Shown here piece after piece: positions 42,918 to 52,475 of a stretch of DNA of 59,787 bases. Made by a program: the position numbers and the translations under genes. The stretch lies in contig NZ_JBGQQU010000020.1 of NCBI RefSeq assembly GCF_045528445.1, forward strand, positions 1-59,787. The letters are read 5' to 3'. A model generated the notes under the pieces. That model did no database searches. It saw only the letters and a list, made by a program, of their open reading frames with translations, and had not been told where the DNA came from. The stretch is from Desemzia sp045528445 (GTDB taxonomy: Bacteria; Bacillota; Bacilli; Lactobacillales; Carnobacteriaceae). Within the stretch, counting starts at the first letter, position 1. Every line of letters starts with the position of its first letter.

Positions 42918-45900
42918 TTACTCTTCGCTCTCCATTTGGTCATTGATGCTGTAAACATTTTCGCTTACGACGCCAATTCCTTTTGGATCCATTTTACGGT
43001 ATTTGCGCATTCCTGTACCAGCTGGAATGATTTTACCGATGATAACATTTTCTTTCAATCCTAGTAAGTTATCACGTTTACCGCGGATAGCAGCATCCGT
43101 CAAGACACGAGTAGTTTCTTGGAAGGAAGCAGCAGACAAGAAACTATTCGTTTCAAGTGATGCTTTAGTGATTCCAAGCAATACTGGGCGACTTGTAGCA
43201 GGTAATCCACCAGACATAAGAACTTCTTTGTTCTTTTGAGTAAATTCATGGATGTCGATCTTAGAACCTGGTAATAAATCTGTATTACCTGGGTCAAGGA
43301 TACGTACTTTACGCAACATTTGACGAACCATTACCTCAATATGTTTGTCTCCGATTTCTACCCCTTGCATACGGTATACTTTTTGAACTTCACCCAACAT
43401 ATAGTTTTCAACGGTTAATACATCGCTGATATCGATCAATTCTTTAGGATCAATAGAACCTTGAATCAATGCTTCTCCACGGTGAATCAAGTCCCCTTCT
43501 TCTACTAGCATACGAGAAGTGTAAGGAACAGTGTAGCTACGTGTATCTGTAGCACCTTTGATGGTAACTTCTTTAATACGTTCGGCTTGTTTATCTTCAA
43601 TCGAAACAACTTCACCAGTAACTTCAGTGATCGTTGCGCGACCTTTCGGATGACGAGCTTCAAAAATTTCTTGGATACGAGGAAGACCTTGAGTAATATC
43701 GTCTCCGGCAACCCCACCTGTATGGAACGTACGCATGGTTAATTGAGTACCTGGTTCTCCGATTGATTGAGCGGCAATTGTTCCAACTGCTTCCCCAACT
43801 TCAACTTCGCTACCAGTAGCCAAGTTACGTCCATAACAGTATTTACATACACCATGAGGAGTATTACATGTAAATGCAGAGCGGATAGTAACTTCTTTAA
43901 TACCTGCGTCAATAATCGTTTTAGACAATGGTTCTGTAATCAATTGGTTTTTCTCCATGATAACTTCGCCAGTTTCTGGATGGATAACCGATTTGTTCGT
44001 ATAACGACCTAATAGACGTTCTTCAAGAGTTTCGATAATTTCATTACCGTTCTTGATAGGATGAACTACTAAACCACGGTCTGTATGACAATCTGTTTCA
44101 CGGATAATAACATCTTGTGCTACGTCAACCAAACGACGAGTCAAGTAACCTGAATCGGCTGTCTTCAAGGCTGTATCGGTCATACCTTTACGAGCCCCAT
44201 GGGTAGAGATAAACATTTCCATAACACTTAGACCTTCACGGAAGTTCGAAGTGATCGGCAATTCCATGATTTGTCCGTTCGGAGCAGCCATCAATCCACG
44301 CATACCAGCTAACTGAGTAAAGTTTGAGATGTTACCACGGGCACCAGAGTCACTCATCATAAAGATAGAGTTTCTGTCATCCAATACTTCCATCAGTTTT
44401 TCTTGAATCGTGTCTTTAGCAGCATTCCAAATGTCGATAACATTTGAATAACGTTCTTCATCTGTAATCAAACCACGACGGAATTGTTTTGTAACTTTTT
44501 CAACTTGTTTATGCGCATCTTCCAAGATCTGTTCTTTTTCTTTCAAGACAGCAATATCTGCGATCCCTACTGTGATACCAGATTTTGTAGAATGTTTGTA
44601 ACCTAAGTTTTTCATTCTGTCCAACATTTTTGAAGTTTCAGCAACTTTGAAACGTTTGAAGACTTCTGCAATGATATTTCCTAAGTTTTTCTTTTTGAAT
44701 GGTTTTACTAAACTTTGTTTAGCAATGTGTTCTGGAATGTTTGTTCCATATTCAACAAAGTAGCTGTCTGGAGTTTTAACTTCCAAGTTGACTTGTGTCG
44801 GTTCATTCAAGTAAGGGAATTCTGTAGGCATGATTTGGTTGAAAATCAATTTCCCAACAGTAGTGATCAAGACTTTATCCTTTTGCCATTCAGTAAATGG
44901 TTTGTTTCGGATATCTGAAACTTGGATCCCTACTCTAGAGTGCAAATGAACGTATCCTTGTTGGTAAGCTAATTCAGCTTCTTCAATACTGCTGAATACC
45001 ATTCCTTCGCCTTCACGTCCAGCTTCTTCCATTGTCAGGTAGTAGTTACCTAAAACCATATCTTGAGATGGTGTAACAACTGGTTTACCATCTTTAGGGT
45101 TCAAGATATTTTGTGCACCTAACATCAAAATACGTGCTTCAGCTTGAGCAGCGTCGCTTAACGGTACGTGGACCGCCATTTGGTCACCATCAAAATCGGC
45201 ATTGTAAGCTTCACACACTAATGGGTGCAGACGAATCGCTTTTCCTTCTACTAAGATAGGCTCAAAAGCTTGGATACCTAATCTGTGCAATGTTGGTGCG
45301 CGGTTCAATAGAACTGGGTGTTCACGAATAACTTCTTCTAAAACGTCCCAGATATCTTCGTCTAAACGTTCGATTTTTCTTTTCGCATTTTTGATGTTAT
45401 TCGCAATACCACGTTCAACTAATTCTCTCATTACAAACGGCTTGAATAGTTCAACAGCCATTTCTTTCGGTAAACCACATTGGTACATTTTCAATGTCGG
45501 TCCTACTACGATAACGGAACGGCCAGAGTAGTCAACACGTTTACCCAGCAAGTTTTGACGGAAACGACCTTGTTTCCCTTTCAACATGTGAGAAAGAGAT
45601 TTTAATGGACGGTTACCTGGTCCAGTAACTGGACGGCCGCGACGACCATTATCGATCAATGCATCTACTGCTTCTTGCAACATACGTTTTTCATTTTGAA
45701 CAATGATGTTTGGTGCATTCAAGTCCAATAAACGTTTCAAACGGTTGTTACGGTTGATTACGCGACGGTATAAGTCATTCAAGTCACTTGTTGCAAAACG
45801 TCCGCCTTCTAATTGAACCATTGGGCGGATTTCTGGCGGGATAACCGGAACTACGTCCATTACCATCCAAGTTGGGTGGTTGCCAGATAAATGGAATGCT

Positions 45901-46541
45901 TCCAAAATATCTAAACGGCGGATCGCACGAGTTCGTTTTTGACCAGTTGCAGTAGTTAACTCTTCTTTTAACTCTTCAACTTCTTTACCTAATTCTACAT
46001 CGTCCAACAATTGTTTAATCGCTTCAGCACCCATACCGGCTTTGAATTCATTTCCGTATTGCGCACGTTTTTCACGATATTCTCTTTCTGTTAACAATTG
46101 TTTCTTTTCAAGCGTTGTGTTACCTGGTTCAATAACTACATAAGAAGCAAAATAAATGATTTCTTCTAACGCACGAGGACTCATATCCAATACAAGACCC
46201 ATACGGCTCGGAATACCTTTAAAGTACCAAATGTGTGTTACTGGTGCTGCTAATTCAATGTGACCCATACGTTCGCGACGTACTTTTGAACGAGTAACTT
46301 CAACGCCGCAACGATCACAAACGATTCCTTTATAACGAATACGTTTGTACTTCCCACAAGCACATTCCCAGTCTTTTGATGGGCCAAAAATGCGTTCACA
46401 GAATAAACCATCACGTTCAGGTTTTAGCGTACGATAGTTGATAGTTTCAGGTTTTTTAACTTCTCCATAAGACCAACTGCGGATTTTATCAGAAGAAGCC
46501 AAACCGATTTGCATGCTTTCAAAATTATTAACGTCTATCAA
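42918..46541 (-). CDS. rpoC: RNA polymerase beta' subunit
   Basis: The 1207-residue protein has the N-terminal zinc finger (CACGKYKRIRYKGIVCDRCG), the catalytic Mg-binding NADFDGDQMAVHVPL near residue 450, the bridge-helix/trigger-loop region (MRTFHTGGVAG) and the C-terminal zinc site CNTPHGVCKYCYG. It is full-length for Firmicutes. It follows rpoB by 118 bases and ends before a strong terminator. Confidence 0.98.
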   Translation of the reverse strand: MIDVNNFESMQIGLASSDKIRSWSYGEVKKPETINYRTLKPERDGLFCERIFGPSKDWECACGKYKRIRYKGIVCDRCGVEVTRSKVRRERMGHIELAAPVTHIWYFKGIPSRMGLVLDMSPRALEEIIYFASYVVIEPGNTTLEKKQLLTEREYREKRAQYGNEFKAGMGAEAIKQLLDDVELGKEVEELKEELTTATGQKRTRAIRRLDILEAFHLSGNHPTWMVMDVVPVIPPEIRPMVQLEGGRFATSDLNDLYRRVINRNNRLKRLLDLNAPNIIVQNEKRMLQEAVDALIDNGRRGRPVTGPGNRPLKSLSHMLKGKQGRFRQNLLGKRVDYSGRSVIVVGPTLKMYQCGLPKEMAVELFKPFVMRELVERGIANNIKNAKRKIERLDEDIWDVLEEVIREHPVLLNRAPTLHRLGIQAFEPILVEGKAIRLHPLVCEAYNADFDGDQMAVHVPLSDAAQAEARILMLGAQNILNPKDGKPVVTPSQDMVLGNYYLTMEEAGREGEGMVFSSIEEAELAYQQGYVHLHSRVGIQVSDIRNKPFTEWQKDKVLITTVGKLIFNQIMPTEFPYLNEPTQVNLEVKTPDSYFVEYGTNIPEHIAKQSLVKPFKKKNLGNIIAEVFKRFKVAETSKMLDRMKNLGYKHSTKSGITVGIADIAVLKEKEQILEDAHKQVEKVTKQFRRGLITDEERYSNVIDIWNAAKDTIQEKLMEVLDDRNSIFMMSDSGARGNISNFTQLAGMRGLMAAPNGQIMELPITSNFREGLSVMEMFISTHGARKGMTDTALKTADSGYLTRRLVDVAQDVIIRETDCHTDRGLVVHPIKNGNEIIETLEERLLGRYTNKSVIHPETGEVIMEKNQLITEPLSKTIIDAGIKEVTIRSAFTCNTPHGVCKYCYGRNLATGSEVEVGEAVGTIAAQSIGEPGTQLTMRTFHTGGVAGDDITQGLPRIQEIFEARHPKGRATITEVTGEVVSIEDKQAERIKEVTIKGATDTRSYTVPYTSRMLVEEGDLIHRGEALIQGSIDPKELIDISDVLTVENYMLGEVQKVYRMQGVEIGDKHIEVMVRQMLRKVRILDPGNTDLLPGSKIDIHEFTQKNKEVLMSGGLPATSRPVLLGITKASLETNSFLSAASFQETTRVLTDAAIRGKRDNLLGLKENVIIGKIIPAGTGMRKYRKMDPKGIGVVSENVYSINDQMESEE

Positions 46542-46659
46542 GGGGCCTACCTCCCTTTATTTTTTGAGCTGCCCTAACTTGCTCGAATTGTTTCGTTCTT
46601 TTTATTGAATAAGGTGCAGAGCTGATTCCAATTACTTTGGAATCAACTCTAACTACCTC

Positions 46660-49600
46660 TTATTCAGAATCTTGTTGTCTAGCTTTTTCTTGCTCTTCAG
46701 CGTATTTGCTAAGCGCATCGACAGTTCCGATATCATCGTCATCATCCATATCGCGTAATTCAATTTCTTCATCTTGTGCATCCAATACTTTCATGTCTAA
46801 TCCAAGAGATTGCAACTCTTTGACTAATACACGGAAAGATTCAGGAACACCTGGTGTAGGAATTGGTTCTCCTTTAACAATAGCTTCATAAGTTTTCACA
46901 CGTCCAACAACATCATCTGATTTGTACGTTAAGATTTCTTGTAAAGTATAAGCAGCTCCATATGCTTCAAGAGCCCAAACTTCCATCTCACCAAAACGTT
47001 GTCCACCAAATTGAGCTTTACCACCCAATGGTTGTTGTGTAACAAGTGAGTATGGTCCAGTTGAACGAGCGTGTAATTTGTCATCGACCATGTGAGCCAA
47101 TTTGATCATGTACATAACCCCAACGGTTACACGGTTGTCAAAAGGTTCACCAGTTCGTCCGTCATACAATACGGTTTTAGCATCTGAAGCCATTCCTGCT
47201 TCTTTAACAGTAGCCCATAAGTCTTCTTCACGAACACCATCAAATACTGGCGTTGCGATACGAATACCTAAACGACGAGCAGCCATACCCATGTGAGTTT
47301 CAAATACTTGCCCAATATTCATACGAGAAGGAACCCCTAGTGGATTCAACATAATATCGATTGGTGTACCATCTGGTAAGAATGGCATATCTTCTTCAGG
47401 TAAGATTAAGGAAACTACCCCTTTATTACCGTGACGACCCGCCATCTTATCTCCAACGTTGATTTTACGTTTTTGAACGATGTACACACGAACCAGCATA
47501 TTGACACCTGGAGATAATTCGTCCCCAGCTTCACGAGTAAAGATTTTCACATCATGAACAATACCGCCGCCTCCGTGAGGTACACGCAAGGATGTATCTC
47601 TAACTTCACGAGCTTTTTCTCCAAAGATTGCGTGCAATAAGCGTTCTTCAGCAGATAATTCCGTTACCCCTTTAGGAGTTACTTTACCTACTAATAAATC
47701 ACCATCTTTTACTTCAGCACCAATACGGATAATACCCATTTCGTTCAAGTTTTTCAGTGCGTCATCACCGACGTTTGGAATTTCACGAGTGATTTCTTCA
47801 GGTCCAAGTTTTGTATCACGAGCTTCTGATTCATATTCTTCAATATGAATAGAAGTATAAACGTCGTCTTTTACTAAACGTTCACTCATAATGATAGCAT
47901 CCTCAAAGTTGTACCCATCATAAGTCATAAAAGCAATAACCGGGTTTTGTCCAAGAGCCATTTCTCCTTGATCCATTGAAGGACCGTCAGCTAGGATCTC
48001 GCCTTTGTCTACGCGGTCGCCTTTAGCAACGATAGGGTTTTGGTTATAAGAAGTACCTGAGTTAGAACGTTGGAACTTGATAACTGTATATTTGTCTAAT
48101 GCGCCATTGTCGCGACGAACGCGAACTTCATCAGCATCGACGTATTCTACAATACCGTCATTTTTACAAATCAAAGCAGCTCCAGAGTCTTTAGCTGTTA
48201 CGTGTTCCATACCAGTCCCTACAAGAGGAGCGTCTGGTTTGATCAACGGTACAGCTTGACGTTGCATGTTCGCACCCATTAAGGCACGGTTCGAGTCATC
48301 GTTTTCCAAGAAAGGAATACATGCTGTCGCAACGGCAACTACTTGTTTAGGAGAAACGTCCATGTAGTCTACACGAGCTACATCCATCTCCAAGTTTTCA
48401 TCTTTATAACGAGCTAATACAACATCATTTGCAAATGTACCATCTTCATTCAAAATAGCATTTGCTTGAGCAATGACATAGTTATCTTCTTCATCAGCTG
48501 TCAGGTAGTCGATCTTTCCAGTTACTTTACCTGTTTCACGGTCAACACGACGGTAAGGAGTCTCAATAAATCCAAATTTATTTACTTTCGCAAAACTGGA
48601 TAAACTATTGATCAAACCGATATTAGGACCTTCAGGCGTTTCAATCGGACACATACGGCCATAGTGAGAATAGTGAACGTCACGAACTTCATATCCGGCA
48701 CGGTCTCTTGTTAAACCACCGGGTCCTAATGCTGATAGACGACGTTTGTGAGTCAATTCCCCTAATGGGTTAGTTTGATCCATGAATTGAGACAATTGAG
48801 AAGAACCAAAGAATTCTTTGATTGATGCTACAACTGGACGAATATTGATCAATTGTTGTGGTGTAACAGTAGACATATCTTGAATAGACATACGTTCACG
48901 AACCACACGTTCCATACGAGACAAACCAATACGGAATTGATTTTGCAATAATTCACCTACTGAACGAATACGACGATTACCTAAGTGGTCAATATCGTCT
49001 ACGTTTCCGATGCTTTCTTGCAAGTTAAAGAAGTAACTCATAGCAGATAAAATATCAGCCGGTGTAACGTGTTTGTGGTCTTCAGAAACATTTCCGTTTC
49101 CAATAACATTTACAATGCGTTCAGGGTTTTCTTTAGAGTAAACTTTTACAATTTGCAATTTGATGGGTTCTGGAACTACACCATCTTCATTTGGATAGAA
49201 AGTTACACTATTTAAGCCGTTGTCCAAGTAGTCATTTAATTTATCCATTTGGTCGCGGTCTAATAATGTACCAGCCTCAACGATAATTTCTCCTGTTTCA
49301 GAATCGATCAACGTTTCAGCTACTGTTTGATTGAACAAACGCGTTTTCAAGCTTAATTTTTTATTTACTTTGTAACGACCTACAGCTGCCAAGTCATAAC
49401 GTTTTGGATCAAAGAAACGAGCTGTTAACAAGCTTCTTGAACTGTCTGCTGTCTTTGGTTCACCTGGACGTAGTCGTTCATAAACATCTTTTAAGGCTTC
49501 TTCAGTACGAGAGTCGCTAGCGTTTTTATGAATGTCTTTTTCCAAAGTTAATCCTAGTGAAGTATTTTCACCAAAGATTTCTAGAATTTGATCATCCGAG

Positions 49601-50205
49601 CCGAATCCTAATGCACGAACAAGAACACTCAATGGAATTTTACGTGTACGGTCAATACGCACATAAGAGATGTTTTTAGCATCTGTTTCAAATTCCAACC
49701 AAGCTCCACGGTTAGGAATCAAAGTAGTTCCGAAGCTTTCACGGCCGTTTTTATCGATTTTCAGATTGAAATAAACACCTGGTGAACGAACCAATTGAGA
49801 AACGATAACACGTTCAGCTCCATTGATAATGAACGTTCCCATTTCAGTCATTAACGGGAAATCACCGAAGAAGACTTCTTGGTCTTTCACTTCTCCAGTT
49901 TCTTTGTTGATCAAACGTAATTTTGCGTATATAGGTGCGGAATAATTTGCGTCATGAGCACGAGCTTCTGATACCGTGTATTTTGGTTCCTGTAATGTAT
50001 AGTCAAGGAACTCTAATGATAAGTTTCCTGCGAAGTCTTCAATTGGTGAAATATCTCTAAACATTTCACGCAATCCTTCATCTAAGAACCATTGATATGA
50101 GTCTGATTGAATCTCAATCAGATTCGGCAGTTCTAAAACTTCATTGATACGTGCATAACTTCTACGTGTACGGTGTTTACCGTAATTTACTAAGTGGCCT
50201 GCCAA
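46660..50205 (-). CDS. rpoB: RNA polymerase beta subunit
   Basis: The protein, about 1181 residues, has the rifampicin pocket (SSQLSQFMDQTNPLGELTHK and LSALGPGGL near residue 475-500) in wild-type form, then RAGYEVRDVHYSHYGRMCPI, GYNFEDAIIMSERL and the GGKAQFGGQRFGEMEVWALE end. The start is probably TTG 50205 (LAGHLVNYGKHRTRRSYAR), eight bases after GAGGGG; GTG 50214 also fits but lies within the ribosome binding site. Acidic C-terminal tail EEIELRDMDDDDD is typical of Firmicutes. Confidence 0.97.
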   Translation of the reverse strand: MAGHLVNYGKHRTRRSYARINEVLELPNLIEIQSDSYQWFLDEGLREMFRDISPIEDFAGNLSLEFLDYTLQEPKYTVSEARAHDANYSAPIYAKLRLINKETGEVKDQEVFFGDFPLMTEMGTFIINGAERVIVSQLVRSPGVYFNLKIDKNGRESFGTTLIPNRGAWLEFETDAKNISYVRIDRTRKIPLSVLVRALGFGSDDQILEIFGENTSLGLTLEKDIHKNASDSRTEEALKDVYERLRPGEPKTADSSRSLLTARFFDPKRYDLAAVGRYKVNKKLSLKTRLFNQTVAETLIDSETGEIIVEAGTLLDRDQMDKLNDYLDNGLNSVTFYPNEDGVVPEPIKLQIVKVYSKENPERIVNVIGNGNVSEDHKHVTPADILSAMSYFFNLQESIGNVDDIDHLGNRRIRSVGELLQNQFRIGLSRMERVVRERMSIQDMSTVTPQQLINIRPVVASIKEFFGSSQLSQFMDQTNPLGELTHKRRLSALGPGGLTRDRAGYEVRDVHYSHYGRMCPIETPEGPNIGLINSLSSFAKVNKFGFIETPYRRVDRETGKVTGKIDYLTADEEDNYVIAQANAILNEDGTFANDVVLARYKDENLEMDVARVDYMDVSPKQVVAVATACIPFLENDDSNRALMGANMQRQAVPLIKPDAPLVGTGMEHVTAKDSGAALICKNDGIVEYVDADEVRVRRDNGALDKYTVIKFQRSNSGTSYNQNPIVAKGDRVDKGEILADGPSMDQGEMALGQNPVIAFMTYDGYNFEDAIIMSERLVKDDVYTSIHIEEYESEARDTKLGPEEITREIPNVGDDALKNLNEMGIIRIGAEVKDGDLLVGKVTPKGVTELSAEERLLHAIFGEKAREVRDTSLRVPHGGGGIVHDVKIFTREAGDELSPGVNMLVRVYIVQKRKINVGDKMAGRHGNKGVVSLILPEEDMPFLPDGTPIDIMLNPLGVPSRMNIGQVFETHMGMAARRLGIRIATPVFDGVREEDLWATVKEAGMASDAKTVLYDGRTGEPFDNRVTVGVMYMIKLAHMVDDKLHARSTGPYSLVTQQPLGGKAQFGGQRFGEMEVWALEAYGAAYTLQEILTYKSDDVVGRVKTYEAIVKGEPIPTPGVPESFRVLVKELQSLGLDMKVLDAQDEEIELRDMDDDDDIGTVDALSKYAEEQEKARQQDSE

Positions 50206-50304
50206 CCTGTTCACCCCTCAAATGATTATTCATATCTAGTATGCCGCCTTTTATTACGTTTAGATTACAATTATTAAGAATAGAAATCACAACCTGTTTT
50301 TAGG

Positions 50305-50358
50305 CAAAAAAAAACCAAAAGATCCGTAACTTTTTCAGAAAAAGCACATTTTCTTTTG
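50305..50358 (-). promoter_or_regulatory. Possible attenuator hairpin in the rpoB leader
   Basis: On the minus strand CAAAAGA (50358-50352) pairs with TCTTTTG (50322-50316), with an inner CTTTTT/AAAAAG pair, followed by a run of nine T. It lies between the rpoB promoter and gene, so it could end part of the transcripts. Some lactic acid bacteria have a conserved RNA motif upstream of rpoB; I cannot match it with certainty. Confidence 0.4.
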
Positions 50359-50436
50359 TTTTACATACATAACCCTTTGATTTGGACAATATTTCAAACC
50401 AAAAGCTTATTTTTTAGATAGTATTTGCATCTATTT

Positions 50437-50465
50437 ATTTTACACTCCTTTAAAGCAATAGTCAA
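50437..50465 (-). promoter_or_regulatory. Promoter of rpoB-rpoC
   Basis: On the minus strand -35 TTGACT (50465-50460), a 17-base spacer and -10 TAAAAT (50442-50437) give a leader of about 220 bases before rpoB. Confidence 0.8.
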
Positions 50466-50553
50466 TACTATAAAGGAAGTTTTTTTCTTTCTTATTCATC
50501 AAAAAAAAGACTGCCGAAAAAAACTACGCGGCTGCTGAAGTAGCGAAAGTCAA

Positions 50554-50702
50554 TTTACGTGACCTTTTGTCAAAATTTAAGCTCTAAAAGGAACGCAAAT
50601 CCAGTTTGCGTTCCTTTTCTAAGATAATATCATCTTAAAGGGAACGCAATTTAATTTTGCGTTCCCTTTATCCGAATAATTAATGCAATAGGTAACGTAA
50701 AA
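50554..50702. repeat. Three-unit tandem array of ~51-bp hairpins (locus 2)
   Basis: Forward arms TTTACGTGACCTTTT (50554), TTTGCGTTCCTTTT (50605) and TTGCGTTCCCTTT (50657) alternate with reverse arms AAAAGGAACGCAAA (50586), AAAGGGAACGCAA (50637) and ATAGGTAACGTAAAA (50688). Steps are 51-52 bases in both series. Arms 50586-50599 and 50605-50618 are perfect complements around five bases. Architecture and arm sequences match locus 1 at 16071-16218. It lies between metQ and the rpoB promoter. Confidence 0.8.
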
Positions 50703-50707
50703 AAAGC

Positions 50708-50746
50708 GAGGACTGGTATATTCACCATTTCCTCGCCTTCATTTTC
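50708..50746 (-). terminator. Terminator of metQ
   Basis: On the minus strand GCGAGGAAATGGTGAA pairs with TACCAGTCCTCGC (imperfect) and is followed by seven T. It lies about 85 bases after the metQ stop, directly against the last arm of the hairpin array. Confidence 0.75.
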
Positions 50747-50828
50747 TAATCAGATCACCTTTGAAATAAAACTACATCTTTTCAACAGCCTCAAAAAAAT
50801 CCTCAGTCAGTCTTTTTCACTCTATCCG

Positions 50829-51644
50829 TTATTCCCACACTGGGATGGAGGAGCCTTTTGAACTTTCTTCAATAACTTCTTTAGTTCCATCTGTTTGATA
50901 GACATCCACGATTTTTTGATACAACTCATTATCTTTATCTTCTTCACGCACAACGATAGCATTGTAGTAAGGATCTGAATCTTCCGTTACTGGTTCTAAG
51001 AAAATCGCATCCTCAGTTGGAATAAATCCAGCATCGACTGCCATCCCGCTATTGATGACAGAAGCTGTTACATCCTCCAGAGCACGTGCTGTTTGAGCTG
51101 AATCTATCACTTCAAATTGTAGATTCAGCGGATTAGACGTCACATCTTCTACAACAGGAACTTGCCCTTTAGAAGGATCGACCTCAATCAAACCAGCTGT
51201 CTGCAACAACAGCAACGCCCGCCCTTCATTTGACGCATCATTTGGAATGGCAATACTGTCGCCCTCTTTGATCTCGCTGATATCTGTTATTTTTTGAGAA
51301 TAGATTCCTAATGGCGCAATAACAGTATCCCCAATAGAAGTCAGATTATTTCCTGTATCTTCATTAAAAGCTTCCATAAAGATTTTTGTTTGGAAGGAGT
51401 TCATATCGATTTCCCCATCCGCTAAAGCTCGGTTCGGCGTACTATAATCGGAAAATTTCACCAATTCGATCTCGATTCCTTCTGCTGCCAACTGTTCTTT
51501 AACGTATTCCCAAGGTTCATTGATTTCTCCGACTACCCCTAATTTGACCGTTTGACTTTCTCCAGATGCCGCACCACACGCAGTAAGAACAATTAATGTT
51601 GCAATAGATAATATAGTAAGTATGAATGATTTGAATTTTTTCAT
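50829..51644 (-). CDS. metQ: Methionine ABC transporter substrate-binding lipoprotein (MetQ/NlpA family)
   Basis: The 271-residue protein starts at ATG 51644 (MKKFKSFILTILSIATL) after AAAGAGGTGG; the longer frame upstream is not used. The signal ends in the lipobox LTAC. The mature part has NlpA motifs such as KLGVVGEINEPWEYVKEQL, IDMNSFQTKIFMEAFN and AIPNDASNEGRALLLLQTAG. It would bind methionine outside the membrane for a MetNI transporter, but no metN or metI is adjacent, so the ATPase and permease must be elsewhere. Two T-boxes in tandem precede it. Confidence 0.92.
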   Translation of the reverse strand: MKKFKSFILTILSIATLIVLTACGAASGESQTVKLGVVGEINEPWEYVKEQLAAEGIEIELVKFSDYSTPNRALADGEIDMNSFQTKIFMEAFNEDTGNNLTSIGDTVIAPLGIYSQKITDISEIKEGDSIAIPNDASNEGRALLLLQTAGLIEVDPSKGQVPVVEDVTSNPLNLQFEVIDSAQTARALEDVTASVINSGMAVDAGFIPTEDAIFLEPVTEDSDPYYNAIVVREEDKDNELYQKIVDVYQTDGTKEVIEESSKGSSIPVWE

Positions 51645-51757
51645 GTTTCCACCTCTTTGGTTTAATTCTGGGTTCACCCAGCTGCTTTATAAAAATATAC
51701 GTATTTAAAATAATTTCGAGCACACCTTAAGATTATGATCCCTCCTTCAAAAAATAA

Positions 51758-52035
51758 AAAAACGCCGCCCTTTTGACTGAACTCAGTTCAACCAAAAGGA
51801 CGAACGTTTATTAGTTCGTGTTACCACCTTTTTTCAAATTGCTTTTTCAAACAATTCCTCAACAAGTACAAAGAATTCATCTCGATACTCTGACGCTTTA
51901 ACGGGCGCACCCATGACAGCCGTACACTTAAAAGCATTCGGTATCCTTGCTCAGAGGCCATTTTCCATTTGCACCAACAAACCCGTTCTCAGCTCTCAGG
52001 CTCTCTGTCATTGTTGTACAGCAAACATACTTTTC
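51758..52035 (-). promoter_or_regulatory. T-box riboswitch, second (promoter-distal) of a tandem pair, methionine-type
   Basis: The T-box sequence GGTGGTAACACG (51828-51817) is followed by a terminator with GTCCTTTTGGTTGAAC/GTTCAGTCAAAAGGGC and a long T-run. Upstream are AGAGAGC (stem I) and GGAAAATGGCCTCTGAGC, in which ATG (51961-51959) sits at the expected specifier position. Uncharged initiator or elongator tRNA-Met should stabilise the antiterminator and allow metQ expression. The specifier was assigned by eye and by agreement with the first T-box. Confidence 0.85.
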
Positions 52036-52061
52036 TCTTCATCGCATTTAGTGTATTTAAT

Positions 52062-52372
52062 TTAGAATAAAAAAATCGCCCTCAAAAAGAAAGCTCTTTA
52101 CAGAACTTCTTTTCAAGGACGAAAGCAAATATCAATTTCGTGTTACCACCTTGTTTTACAAGCACATCACTGTGTTTGTCTCAATCAGTACAAAAATCTA
52201 GAATATTGTACTGAGGCACTGTAACGGGTGCATCCGTTATGGACTCATTTACTAATTGCCTTACTCGTCCATCCCGCTCCAAGACCATCTTCTATTCATT
52301 CGCTCCTGCCTATTTTCACCAAACAAGGCTCTCTTTAAGGTTTCCTCTGAATATACTCTTCTTTTCACAGCG
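52062..52372 (-). promoter_or_regulatory. T-box riboswitch, first (promoter-proximal) of a tandem pair, methionine-type
   Basis: The T-box sequence GGTGGTAACACG (52150-52139) precedes a terminator with CGTCCTTGAAAAGAA/TTCTTTTTGAGGGCG and a T-run. Stem I contains AAGAGAGC and GAAGATGGTCTTGGAGC, with ATG at 52288-52286 in the specifier position, aligned with ATG in the second T-box. The two units are homologous but clearly diverged, so the duplication is not recent. The promoter should lie near 52390-52430 but has no clear boxes. Confidence 0.85.
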
Positions 52373-52475
52373 TTTTATTATCTATTTCTAATTTCTAATT
52401 AACTTATCATTTAGTTTACAAATTACTTCCACAGAAGTCAATCAAAATAACCAAAAAAAGAAAGAATAGCATGAT

